A DNA stretch of 64,000 bases from Nitrospira sp. (GTDB lineage Bacteria > Nitrospirota > Nitrospiria > Nitrospirales > Nitrospiraceae). Positions 16,616 to 24,031 of this stretch are shown piece by piece. The notes under the pieces are model-generated. The model was not told the origin of the DNA and searched no databases. It saw nothing but the letters and a program-made list of their open reading frames with translations. The DNA is taken from NCBI GenBank assembly GCA_024331125.1, contig JANDJI010000002.1:186001-250000 (forward strand), given 5' to 3'. The position numbers and the translations under genes are program-made. Numbering within the stretch: position 1 is the stretch's first letter; the number at the start of each line of letters is the position of its first letter.

Positions 16616-17284
16616 ATGCAAACCAGCGCTCCTGACCGTTCCCCCAGACCATCAATTTGGAAGGCCGCCTGCTTGTGGGCAGCATGCGTGCTCATTGCGT
16701 TATTCGCACCAGCTACGCGCGCTGCGACAATGGATGACTACATCACCTGCAGCCTCGTATACGGCGCGCTGTTTCAGGCGGCGAAGAACGCCAACCACAG
16801 CGGAATGATTGCTTACGTCCGGCCCCGCCTACAAGCTGTCACGCCCTACCTACAGGACAACAGGGACGACCCCACTGCGAAGGCAAAGCTTCGCGATATT
16901 GCAACACGACTTGAAGACGAGATCCGCTACCGGTTCGTCCGTCAAGCCACAGACGCAATCACGCGAAACGACGGCGCGGCCCTGAAGGCCAGTATGGGGC
17001 GGGTCGTTCAATGCGACAGCGTCTTCGGCCTCCGTACATTCCCATTGCCCCTTGATGCAAGAGATTCGCCAACCTCAAGCACATTCTTGAAAGGGTATTA
17101 CGAAGGTTGCTTGGCGAAGCAGCGCAGTGCCCCGTCACCGTATAAGGATCACCAGCTCCAGAAATACTGTTCATGCATGACTGACCAGGCCAAATCGGCT
17201 GGCCTCAGTGCGACCAGCTCGGATGCCGAAATCGGTGGCGTTGTTCGCAGCTCACACGCCGGATGTCTTGCCGCCATTCAATAG
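16616..17284 (+). CDS. cassette 1: exported protein of unknown function
   Basis: 222 residues, with a signal peptide or membrane anchor at about residues 18-37 (ACLWAACVLIALFAPATRA) followed by a probable cleavage site. The mature domain contains five or more Cys (ITCSLVYGAL, VVQCDS, EGCLAKQ, YCSCMTDQA, AGCLAAI), suggesting periplasmic disulfides. The ATG lies 4 bases after the attI core, so the gene is flush with the cassette edge. Family not recognised; cassettes commonly carry such orphans. Confidence 0.7.
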   Translation: MQTSAPDRSPRPSIWKAACLWAACVLIALFAPATRAATMDDYITCSLVYGALFQAAKNANHSGMIAYVRPRLQAVTPYLQDNRDDPTAKAKLRDIATRLEDEIRYRFVRQATDAITRNDGAALKASMGRVVQCDSVFGLRTFPLPLDARDSPTSSTFLKGYYEGCLAKQRSAPSPYKDHQLQKYCSCMTDQAKSAGLSATSSDAEIGGVVRSSHAGCLAAIQ

Positions 17285-17324
17285 CCGCGCAATGGGACTG
17301 ACCTCACCACGAACGGGAGGCACC

Positions 17325-18077
17325 ATGCAACTTCGACGAGTACGCTTGCCACGGGCCGCCCTACAGCAGATGCCCGAAGCCGAACGAGCGTTCTTGCTGT
17401 TGGCCGGTCACATGCAGAACGAACTTAACTCGCTGCACAAGGTATTTGCGTGGTGTCTTAGCGGCCAAGGCCGGACATCTCCAATCGAAAGCCTGGCCAA
17501 CGGCGTGCAGGCACAACTTTATGCTCGCCTTCTTGCCGGGAAGCTGCTTGAGGCTCGGAACGCACTCGATAAGGCGTTCTTCGGTGCCAGAATTTCACAG
17601 CGGATCGAGGCGTCATTACATCCGGTCGCGAAGGAAGCACTCACAAGGCTGAAGGCTTACTTCGACAAGCCGAATGTGATCTATCGCGTCCGTAACTCCT
17701 TCGCCTTTCACTACGCCGCCGAGGAATTCGAGCGCCATTGGGCAAGGGTCGCAGACAATCCAAACTTCGAGATCATCCTTGGCGGCACCGTCGGTAACAA
17801 TCTCGATTTGGCCTCTGAGCTTATGGTCAACACGGCTGTTCTGAATTCCACGGGTCAGCAAAATGACTCAGCCGCATTGCAGACTTTTCTTGAAGAAGTT
17901 CAGTCGATAGCGCGTGACTTCACCGCTTTTCTTGAAGGCGCGATCCTTGTCCTTCTTGAGTCAGCGCTGCCAGCACCGCTGATTAATCAGAGCAGCACTG
18001 AAAGCATTGAACCGCGGTTCCGCTTTGATGACGTCGCAATTCCCCATTTCTATAACCATGGTCTCGGTGACGCCTAA
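17325..18077 (+). CDS. cassette 1: uncharacterised protein with a HEPN-like motif
   Basis: About 250 residues, mostly helical and soluble. GGGAGG precedes ATG 17325. The segment YRVRNSFAFHYAAEEFE contains R-x5-H, the spacing used by HEPN ribonucleases, but overall similarity is not established. The stop codon TAA is inside the left core of the attC at 18072. It shares one 1.5-kb cassette with the preceding exported protein, with only 40 bases between them and no attC. Two-gene cassettes are uncommon, so the pair may work together. Confidence 0.65.
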   Translation: MQLRRVRLPRAALQQMPEAERAFLLLAGHMQNELNSLHKVFAWCLSGQGRTSPIESLANGVQAQLYARLLAGKLLEARNALDKAFFGARISQRIEASLHPVAKEALTRLKAYFDKPNVIYRVRNSFAFHYAAEEFERHWARVADNPNFEIILGGTVGNNLDLASELMVNTAVLNSTGQQNDSAALQTFLEEVQSIARDFTAFLEGAILVLLESALPAPLINQSSTESIEPRFRFDDVAIPHFYNHGLGDA

Positions 18078-18144
18078 CAACCGCATCAACAGCGACCCTC
18101 GCCAGCCTCGCTCCGCGCCGCCGGTTATCGCGATTGCGTTAGCG
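18072..18144. other. attC site 1
   Basis: Left core GCCTAAC (18072-18078) and right core GTTAGCG (18138-18144), 73 bases apart end to end, with imperfectly complementary arms. The left core is the exact complement of GTTAGGC at the 5' edge of the same cassette (16606), as expected for a circularising cassette. The stop codon of the upstream ORF lies inside the left core. Confidence 0.75.
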
Positions 18145-18168
18145 GGCAAACTGGAGATTGCATAGCGC

Positions 18169-19134
18169 ATGGCAGTCAATCGAGACAAACCGGGCAGATG
18201 GAAGGCCGACGTCGCGGCGTCAGTCGACATGTACAACGACTGGTTCATGAAGTTCGCGCCGAAGGCCTTCCGCGAGACGCGCGTTCAGACTACCAAGGAC
18301 GTCGAATCAACCCTGCGTTCGACCGGTAACCTCACGAACATCCAGCCCGCGATGATGCGACAGCACCCGGAGATTCTTCCAACGCTCCGCATGTCGACCT
18401 GCCCACCTCTCGCGGTTGATCGCCTGATTGGTCTCGCTGGTGTCTCAAGTACACTCGTGAAGTGCATGGAGACGGAGAAGAAGCTTCCTGCGCGCATGAC
18501 GCAAGCGGCGGCCGACAAGGAACTCGCCCGCATCGCCGCAATCATCGAGAAGATGGCCGACCCTGACATCTTTGTCTGGCTATCGCGCAAGAACCTCCCG
18601 GCTACCGGGCCCGAAATCCACAGAGCCGCCACTATCGTCGCGGACAGGCTCTGCGGTGCGGTCGCCAACCCCATCATCCGCAACGCTCAGGAGCAGCGGC
18701 AGCTCGCAGCTATCAAGACGTGGCTTGAGGCGCGCGGCTACAGGCAACTCATGGCTGGCGACGGGGTCAAATTTGACGCAATGCCCCCAGGCACGTTCAG
18801 CTTCCGAATGAACGTACCAGTTAAGCTCGAAGGTGGTGCCAAGTTCGTCAACATCCCTATCGACGCCGTCATTAACCCCAAGAAGGCCAGGAAAGACAGT
18901 TTCCCGGTGTTCTTCGAGGCGAAGTCTGCTGGTGATTTCACAAACACCAACAAGCGCCGCAAAGAAGAGGCTGTGAAGATGGCTCAGCTTCGCAGCACGT
19001 ACGGAAAGAAGGTTCAGTTCAACCTATTCCTCTGCGGATACTTCGACAGCGGGTATCTCGGATATGAGGCGGCCGAAGGCATTGACTGGGTTTGGGAGCA
19101 CCGCATCGACGACCTCGCAAGATTCGGACTTTGA
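18169..19134 (+). CDS. cassette 2: XamI-family type II restriction endonuclease
   Basis: 321 residues. The N-terminal layout (WKADVAASVDMYNDWFMKF, then RMSTCPPLAVDRLIGLAGVS) is that of XamI-type endonucleases. The C-terminal half has a plausible PD-(D/E)xK core: INIPID-like strands, then FPVFFEAKSAGD with E-x-K. XamI itself is a SalI isoschizomer (GTCGAC), but the specificity here is not shown. The partner methylase starts 2 bases after this stop, so the two are co-expressed. Both lie between attC 1 and attC 2, giving a mobile restriction-modification cassette. Confidence 0.85.
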   Translation: MAVNRDKPGRWKADVAASVDMYNDWFMKFAPKAFRETRVQTTKDVESTLRSTGNLTNIQPAMMRQHPEILPTLRMSTCPPLAVDRLIGLAGVSSTLVKCMETEKKLPARMTQAAADKELARIAAIIEKMADPDIFVWLSRKNLPATGPEIHRAATIVADRLCGAVANPIIRNAQEQRQLAAIKTWLEARGYRQLMAGDGVKFDAMPPGTFSFRMNVPVKLEGGAKFVNIPIDAVINPKKARKDSFPVFFEAKSAGDFTNTNKRRKEEAVKMAQLRSTYGKKVQFNLFLCGYFDSGYLGYEAAEGIDWVWEHRIDDLARFGL

Positions 19135-19136
19135 AC

Positions 19137-20711
19137 ATGTCTGGCACCATCGCAGCCAAAGAGCAGGAGCGCCTCACGCTACAGGCTTCTCTTGATGCAG
19201 AGAAGTCCCAAGCCGAGCGTAACCGCCTCGGCCAGTTTGCCACCCCCTCCGGCCTCGCCGAGGATATCGTGCGCTACGCCGTGGCCCTTCTGCCTCCGGA
19301 CGTGAAGGTTCATTTCCTCGACCCTGCCTTCGGCACGGGCTCGTTCTACTCAGCCCTCCTGAAGGTTGTCCCGAAAAGGCTCATTGCCGAAGCACTCGGA
19401 TTCGAGATCGATCCGCACTACGGCAAACCGGCGGCGAAGCTGTGGAAAGACATGGGCCTAGTGCTTAAACTCGCCGACTTCACTGACGCTAAGCCATCGC
19501 CTCGTATCAACTTGCTTATCTGCAACCCCCCTTACGTGCGGCATCACCACCTGCACAACGGCGACAAGCTACGCCTGCAGGCCCGCACGCAACAGGCCAG
19601 CGGTATGAGAATCAGCGGCCTCGCAGGTCTTTATTGTCACTTCCTAGGGTTGTCTCACGCCTGGATGACCGAGGGTGCCGTCGCGGGCTGGCTCATCCCG
19701 AGCGAGTTCATGGACGTGAACTACGGCCAAGCGGTGAAGCGGTATCTCCTTGACCGCGTGACGCTCCTGCACATTCACCGCTTTGATCCGAACGATGTGC
19801 AGTTCGCCGACGCCCTAGTCTCATCGGCCATCGTCTGGTTTCGAAACGGACGGCCTCCTGCCGACCACGAAGTGAGTTTCACCTTCGGCGGTACACTCTT
19901 CGAGCCCAGGATCACCCGCCTCATCTCGGCCCGCGCTCTCGCACGCGAGCCAAAGTGGACCCGCTTTCCTGTTGCCGATGTGCGTAGTCGTTCGGACGTC
20001 CCAACGCTCTCCGACTTCTTCAAAGTAAAGCGCGGCATCGCCACGGGTGACAATAGCTTCTTCATCCTCTCTGAGGAAGAGATTGCTATGCGCGGCCTGC
20101 CGATGGAGGCATTCACGCCGATCCTTCCAAGCCCACGATACCTGCCCGGCGATGAAGTAATGGCCCGAAAGGACGGCTCTCCCGACATCGACCGCCGACT
20201 CTTTCTGCTCGACACGAAGCTTTCCGAGGAAGAGATTCATAAGCGGTACCCAGCCCTCGCCGCCTATCTGGAAGAGGGGAAGGCAAAGGGCTTACCGGAA
20301 CGGTATCTCTGTAAGCATCGTACCCTCTGGTACGCTCAGGAAGATCGCTCACCCGCACCAATTGTCTGCACGTATCTTGGACGCGGCGACGCAAAGAGCG
20401 GCAGACCTTTTCGCTTCATCCTCAACGGTTCACGCGCTACGGTGGCGAACGTGTACTTGGCGCTGTACCCGACACCTCTGATGGCGCGTGAAATGGATCG
20501 AGATCCAGCTCTTCTGCGCAAGGTCTGGAGCGCACTGAATGAGTTGCCCCCTGACATTCTGCTTGGCGAGGGCCGCGTCTACGGAGGCGGGTTGCACAAA
20601 CTGGAACCAACCGAGCTGGGTAATATACCTGCCATATTCATTACGGACCTCTTGCCACACACCACTGTAGCGCCGAGGACAAAGCAACTTGGGCTCTTTG
20701 CCGAAGCATGA
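19137..20711 (+). CDS. cassette 2: adenine-specific DNA methyltransferase (XamI-type partner)
   Basis: About 524 residues. The SAM-binding motif I is FLDPAFGTGSFYSAL, and the catalytic motif IV NPPY is in LLICNPPYVRHHHL. The order (motif I before IV, target recognition at the C-terminus) fits the gamma class of N6-adenine methylases. It should protect the host from the adjacent endonuclease. The ATG at 19137 follows the endonuclease stop by 2 bases. The TGA stop falls 5 bases before the attC left core. Confidence 0.9.
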   Translation: MSGTIAAKEQERLTLQASLDAEKSQAERNRLGQFATPSGLAEDIVRYAVALLPPDVKVHFLDPAFGTGSFYSALLKVVPKRLIAEALGFEIDPHYGKPAAKLWKDMGLVLKLADFTDAKPSPRINLLICNPPYVRHHHLHNGDKLRLQARTQQASGMRISGLAGLYCHFLGLSHAWMTEGAVAGWLIPSEFMDVNYGQAVKRYLLDRVTLLHIHRFDPNDVQFADALVSSAIVWFRNGRPPADHEVSFTFGGTLFEPRITRLISARALAREPKWTRFPVADVRSRSDVPTLSDFFKVKRGIATGDNSFFILSEEEIAMRGLPMEAFTPILPSPRYLPGDEVMARKDGSPDIDRRLFLLDTKLSEEEIHKRYPALAAYLEEGKAKGLPERYLCKHRTLWYAQEDRSPAPIVCTYLGRGDAKSGRPFRFILNGSRATVANVYLALYPTPLMAREMDRDPALLRKVWSALNELPPDILLGEGRVYGGGLHKLEPTELGNIPAIFITDLLPHTTVAPRTKQLGLFAEA

Positions 20712-20716
20712 ATGCC

Positions 20717-20780
20717 CGCTAACAACCGGTTGCAGCGGACGGCCCGCTGCGCGGCCCGCCGCTGAACCGGAGCGTTAGCC
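20717..20780. other. attC site 2
   Basis: 64 bases. Left core CGCTAAC (20717-20723), right core GTTAGCC (20774-20780). The arms pair well: GCTAAC..CCGGTT against AACCGG..GTTAGC, and CAGCGG against CCGCTG, around a GC-rich loop. The left core is the exact complement of GTTAGCG at the 5' edge of this cassette (18138). The best-preserved attC in the window. Confidence 0.88.
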
Positions 20781-20798
20781 GTTCTCGAGGGGATGCAC

Positions 20799-21017
20799 AT
20801 GGGCAAGAAACGATTTGTTCTCTACGATGGCCGAGCGGTCGGAGGGAATACCGATGACGCTCTGGTGATGGACATGGCTGAAACAGAAAAGGAGGCAAGG
20901 AAGGCCGGAAGTACAACATGGCACGGTCAAGATGGTATTTGGTACGAATACGACGAGCGGGGAGATGAGCTTGTAGGTGGGACTCCCCGGTTCAACTTGC
21001 CCCCGCGGGAGGTGTGA
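20799..21017 (+). CDS. cassette 3: small hypothetical protein
   Basis: 72 residues from ATG 20799, with GAGGGG 6 bases upstream; ATG 20793 is also in frame. The acidic, soluble product (KKRFVLYDGRAVGG, then GQDGIWYEYDERGDELVGG) has no recognisable motif. It starts 18 bases inside the cassette. A broken second ORF follows after 3 bases. Function unknown. Confidence 0.6.
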   Translation: MGKKRFVLYDGRAVGGNTDDALVMDMAETEKEARKAGSTTWHGQDGIWYEYDERGDELVGGTPRFNLPPREV

Positions 21018-21020
21018 CAC

Positions 21021-21386
21021 GTGGCACGCCATTCAAGATTCGACGATGTCTCAACGGCTGGACGCAGTGATGTGGTGCCATATCGGCGGGGAGAGGAGTC
21101 CGCCAGACGCCATGCCCGTCGACTCTACACAAACCTGAAGTTTCAAGCGAAGGTGTGAGACTGGGCAAGAGACTATGGAATCGATCTGAAGATATCGAAC
21201 GAAGGGCACCATTGGCGTTTCATGCTTCGCGATGATGTCGCAGAATGGTGGCCCAGTTCCGCGAAGCTTGTAACCAACAAAGCATGCCATGCCGGAATTC
21301 ATGTCCACGATTACGAACAGCTCATGAAGCAATTAGCGAAGGAATGGAATCTGAACGCGGAGGGTGACCATGGCGGCGATGCCTAA
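21021..21386 (+). pseudogene. cassette 3: second ORF interrupted by an in-frame TGA
   Basis: From GTG 21021 the frame gives 45 residues, then TGA (21156-21158), then 75 more residues (DWARDYGIDLKISNEGHHWR... GIHVHDYEQLMKQLAKEW) to a TAA inside the attC left core. The downstream part looks like ordinary protein and the reading phase never changes, so one nonsense mutation is the simplest explanation. The family is not recognised. Confidence 0.55.
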
Positions 21387-21445
21387 CAACAGCATGCAGC
21401 GGACGGCGCTGCGCGCCCCTCGGCGGCTCACACGGAACGTTAGAA
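21381..21445. other. attC site 3
   Basis: 65 bases. Left core GCCTAAC (21381-21387), right core GTTAGAA (21439-21445). The arms are GC-rich and imperfect. Against the 5' edge of its own cassette (GTTAGCC) the left core has one mismatch. The stop codon of the broken ORF lies in the left core. Confidence 0.75.
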
Positions 21446-21485
21446 TCTTGAACCACTTCGCTATGCTCCCCGAAGGAGGTGTGCG

Positions 21486-21698
21486 ATGAAGCAAACATTT
21501 ACCGCCGTCGTAAAGCAGGAAGGCGATTCGTGGATCGGCTGGATCGAGGAAGTTCCGGGAGTCAATTGCCAAGAATCAACGCGAGAGGAACTTCTGGAGA
21601 CGTTGCGCATTTGCCTGGCGGAGGCTCTTGAGTTCAATCGGCAGGAGGCCCGTGGCGCTGCGGGCAAGGGCTACGAGGAACTTGAAATTGCCGTATGA
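21486..21698 (+). CDS. hicB: cassette 4: HicB-family antitoxin
   Basis: 70 residues with the HicB partial RNase-H-like fold: FTAVVKQEGDSWIGWIEEVP, then GVNCQESTREELLETLR and a C-terminal helix. GGAGG precedes ATG 21486. It overlaps hicA by 4 bases (ATGA). Antitoxin first, toxin second is the reverse of the classic hicA-hicB order but common in this small-HicB subgroup. It binds and neutralises HicA. Confidence 0.88.
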   Translation: MKQTFTAVVKQEGDSWIGWIEEVPGVNCQESTREELLETLRICLAEALEFNRQEARGAAGKGYEELEIAV

Positions 21699-21889
21699 AG
21701 CGCCGCGACCTGCTGGCGCACCTGACCTCCCATGGGTGCACTTTGCTGCGCGAAGGCGCGCGGCACTCTTGGTGGCATAACCCAACGCTGAACAAGCGCA
21801 GCGCGGTACCGCGACACACCGAGGTCAACAATCATCTCGCACGGAAGATCTGTCGTGACCTTGGTGTCCCTGAGCCGGAACGGTTCTAA
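21695..21889 (+). CDS. hicA: cassette 4: HicA-family toxin
   Basis: 64 residues, a double-stranded-RNA-binding-like fold. The family features are RDLLAHLTSHGCTLLREGAR, the active-site His in ARHSWWHNP, and RHTEVNNHLARKICRDLGV. HicA toxins cut mRNA. All family landmarks are intact, so this pair is probably functional and could stabilise the array. The stop codon lies in the left core of attC 4. Confidence 0.9.
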   Translation: MKRRDLLAHLTSHGCTLLREGARHSWWHNPTLNKRSAVPRHTEVNNHLARKICRDLGVPEPERF

Positions 21890-21949
21890 CTTGTCGCTGC
21901 AGCCGACAGCCCCATCGCTTCGCTTTGCGGCTGAGCTTGGTCGTTAGGC
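21884..21949. other. attC site 4
   Basis: 66 bases. Left core TTCTAAC (21884-21890), right core GTTAGGC (21943-21949). The arms include CAGCCG paired with CGGCTG. The left core is the exact complement of GTTAGAA at the 5' edge of the same cassette (21439). Confidence 0.82.
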
Positions 21950-21974
21950 CGCAACGGACATCCGGAAGGGAGCA

Positions 21975-22943
21975 ATGACGACATCTAAGTACAGAAGCAC
22001 ATTGCCGCAGCTTGCAGACGAGTTCTTCATGACCGATGGGGGGATCGAAACCACGCTCATTTTCCTCGACGGTCTGGAGTTGCCCCATTTCGCCGCCTTT
22101 CACTTGCTCAAGACACCGGAAGGAGAACATGCCCTGCGGACCTACTTCCGAACATATGGGGAATTGGCCGGGAGGTTCCATACCGGGCTGATTCTGGAAA
22201 CCGCGACATGGCGGGCGAATTCCGACTGGGGAGTGAAGCTCGGATACAGCGCCGCGGCTCTTGCAGAACGCAACAGGCAGGCCGTCCGCCTGCTCGAAGA
22301 TATCCGAAACGAGTATGAAACCGATCGGACGCCGGTCGTCATCAGCGGATGTATCGGGCCGCGCGGGGACGGATACCTGCCCGATACCGCGATGTCGGAA
22401 CGGGAAGCCGAAGAGTACCATCGAATGCAGGTCGAGACGTTCGCGGAGACCGCCGCTGATCTTGTGACGGCCGTTACTATGACCTACGCCGAAGAAGCGG
22501 TCGGGATCGCGCGCGCCGCGAAACAGGCGCACATGCCGGTGGTCATCTCTTTTACGGTGGAGACCGACGGAAAGCTGCCGACGGGGCAGCCCTTGGCGGA
22601 TGCGATCAGGCAAGTCGACGACGCCACCTCGGGGCATCCTGCCTACTTCATGATCAATTGCGCCCATCCGAATCACTTCGACCATATCCTGCGTGGAGAT
22701 GAGCCCTGGACTGAGCGGATTCGCGGTCTCCGTGCCAACGCATCCACCATGAGCCATGCCGAGCTCAACGAGGCTTCCGAAGTTGATGCGGGCAATCCAA
22801 TCGAGCTGGGACGAGCGTATGCCGCGCTACGGATGCACAAGTTGAAGCGGCCGACTGTCATGGGTGGTTGCTGTGGAACGGATCATCGTCATGTCGAGCA
22901 GATTGCGAGTGCGTGCCTGCCGACATTCCGCCCGGCGATCTAA
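21975..22943 (+). CDS. cassette 5: homocysteine S-methyltransferase family protein
   Basis: 322 residues. The barrel starts with FFMTDGGIETTLIFLDGLEL. The zinc ligands are visible: Cys in MINCAHPNHF and the Cys pair in MGGCCGTDHRH. The family transfers a methyl group from S-methylmethionine or SAM to homocysteine, making methionine. The start lies 25 bases after the attC 4 right core, and the stop overlaps an RYYYAAC core, so I read it as a cassette gene. A full-length metabolic enzyme is unusual cargo. It could instead be the first chromosomal gene after the array. Confidence 0.88.
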   Translation: MTTSKYRSTLPQLADEFFMTDGGIETTLIFLDGLELPHFAAFHLLKTPEGEHALRTYFRTYGELAGRFHTGLILETATWRANSDWGVKLGYSAAALAERNRQAVRLLEDIRNEYETDRTPVVISGCIGPRGDGYLPDTAMSEREAEEYHRMQVETFAETAADLVTAVTMTYAEEAVGIARAAKQAHMPVVISFTVETDGKLPTGQPLADAIRQVDDATSGHPAYFMINCAHPNHFDHILRGDEPWTERIRGLRANASTMSHAELNEASEVDAGNPIELGRAYAALRMHKLKRPTVMGGCCGTDHRHVEQIASACLPTFRPAI

Positions 22944-22994
22944 CGACCGTCTACAGCGGGCTTCGCCCGCTTCCGCCGTCGGCTGGGATAAGAT
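22938..22994. other. degenerate attC site 5 at the array end
   Basis: The left core ATCTAAC (22938-22944) fits RYYYAAC exactly and contains the upstream stop codon. A perfect GCGGGC/GCCCGC stem follows (about 22956-22970). The right core should be GTTAGAT, but the sequence reads GATAAGAT near 22987-22994, so it is damaged. No good core occurs further on, so the recognisable array ends here. Confidence 0.5.
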
Positions 22995-23282
22995 ATTCGT
23001 CCGCAGCCTGTGCTATCCTTTGGGTGTTGCCGAACTTAAGGCTTGTGCCATGCGCTACACACAGCTCGATTTGAGCCGGACGCTCTGCCCGCAAGCCCCT
23101 CTGCCGTCCATCGTCCCATCAGGACATTCTGTTCTGTAAAGAAAAGGTACAAATGGGCCTTTGCAGGGTTCCCTCCGTGTCTCGTCCGCATTGTAATGTC
23201 GCGAATCAAAGGCGCGAACGTAAAGTCGCGCGAAGACTTCGAAAACTTGCCACTTTATGAAACGATGGGATAGACTTGTAAT
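22995..23282. other. intergenic region after the cassette array
   Basis: About 290 bases. I see no attC core, no hairpin of note and no convincing gene. A 25-codon frame at 23196-23273 has no Shine-Dalgarno site and no recognisable content. Confidence 0.4.
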
Positions 23283-23504
23283 ATGATTCTCATACGCTTT
23301 CCAAATTCAGAATCAAAGCGCGCCGCGCTCGGTCGTCTTGCCGGTCGTTTCCGTTTCAGGAGTTGGGCAAGCGGAGAAATGTTGGTGCCCGAAGAAGCTC
23401 TTTCGTTTCTTGCGACGGAGGGAATCGTCTTTATCGCCGAAGGGCCGGCGACCTATGAGCAAAGTAGTTCGGCGTTTCGAAATTCTCCTGCCGCTACGTT
23501 TTAA
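23283..23504 (+). CDS. small uncharacterised protein, first of an overlapping pair
   Basis: 73 residues: MILIRFPNSESKRAALGRLA, then FRSWASGEMLVPEEALSFLA. A compact alpha/beta protein without membrane segments. It overlaps the next gene by 50 bases in another frame. I recall similar two-gene units in other bacteria but cannot name a function. The layout (two short overlapping genes next to a cassette array) resembles toxin-antitoxin modules, but no toxin fold is evident. Confidence 0.6.
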   Translation: MILIRFPNSESKRAALGRLAGRFRFRSWASGEMLVPEEALSFLATEGIVFIAEGPATYEQSSSAFRNSPAATF

Positions 23505-23775
23505 CGATGGGACTCTGGTCCCGGACAATGCAATCGCCGACACGTTGCTCGAATTGGAGCAGCAATTTGGAGCTCTGTCATGCGACACGCAAGGCATTCA
23601 TGGGCAGTGGCGGTATGAGGGGCAGAGTTACCGTGACGACCTGATCCGCGTCTCCGTCGATGTAGCCGATGAGCCGAAACATCGACACTACTTCGTTGAA
23701 TACAAAGAACAGCTCAAGGCTCGCTTCAAACAGATCGATATCTGGATAACTACCTATCTGATCGAAGTCATTTAA
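23455..23775 (+). CDS. small uncharacterised protein, second of an overlapping pair
   Basis: 106 residues from ATG 23455: VVRRFEILLPLRFNDGTLVP, ending KARFKQIDIWITTYLIEVI. The alternating hydrophobic pattern suggests a small alpha/beta domain. A longer upstream frame (from 23338) is less likely because it lies wholly in the preceding gene. Function unknown; probably co-translated with the preceding gene. Confidence 0.65.
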   Translation: MSKVVRRFEILLPLRFNDGTLVPDNAIADTLLELEQQFGALSCDTQGIHGQWRYEGQSYRDDLIRVSVDVADEPKHRHYFVEYKEQLKARFKQIDIWITTYLIEVI

Positions 23776-24031
23776 AGAAAAATCACCTCACAGGCCCCTG
23801 TGGTATCCGGCCTTACGGGCCTTAACTGGTCATTCACACCGCAGCTTTTGTGCGGGCTTGAGCAGTTGTGTGCGTTTCTCAGGTTCGGGGCCATGCGCCA
23901 CACGGATGACATCCCATCATCATGCAGCCACCGGGCTTGTCGCAGCCGTCGGCTTGCGGGGTAACAGCCCCTATGGTAGGGTACCAACCATCTGTCTTCC
24001 GTCAATCGAAGTGCGTCGTGAGGAGGAGAGA

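Noticed and set aside
19775..20240. Minus-strand ORFs inside the methyltransferase gene
   Set aside because: Shadow frames of a well-supported methylase with NPPY and SAM motifs.
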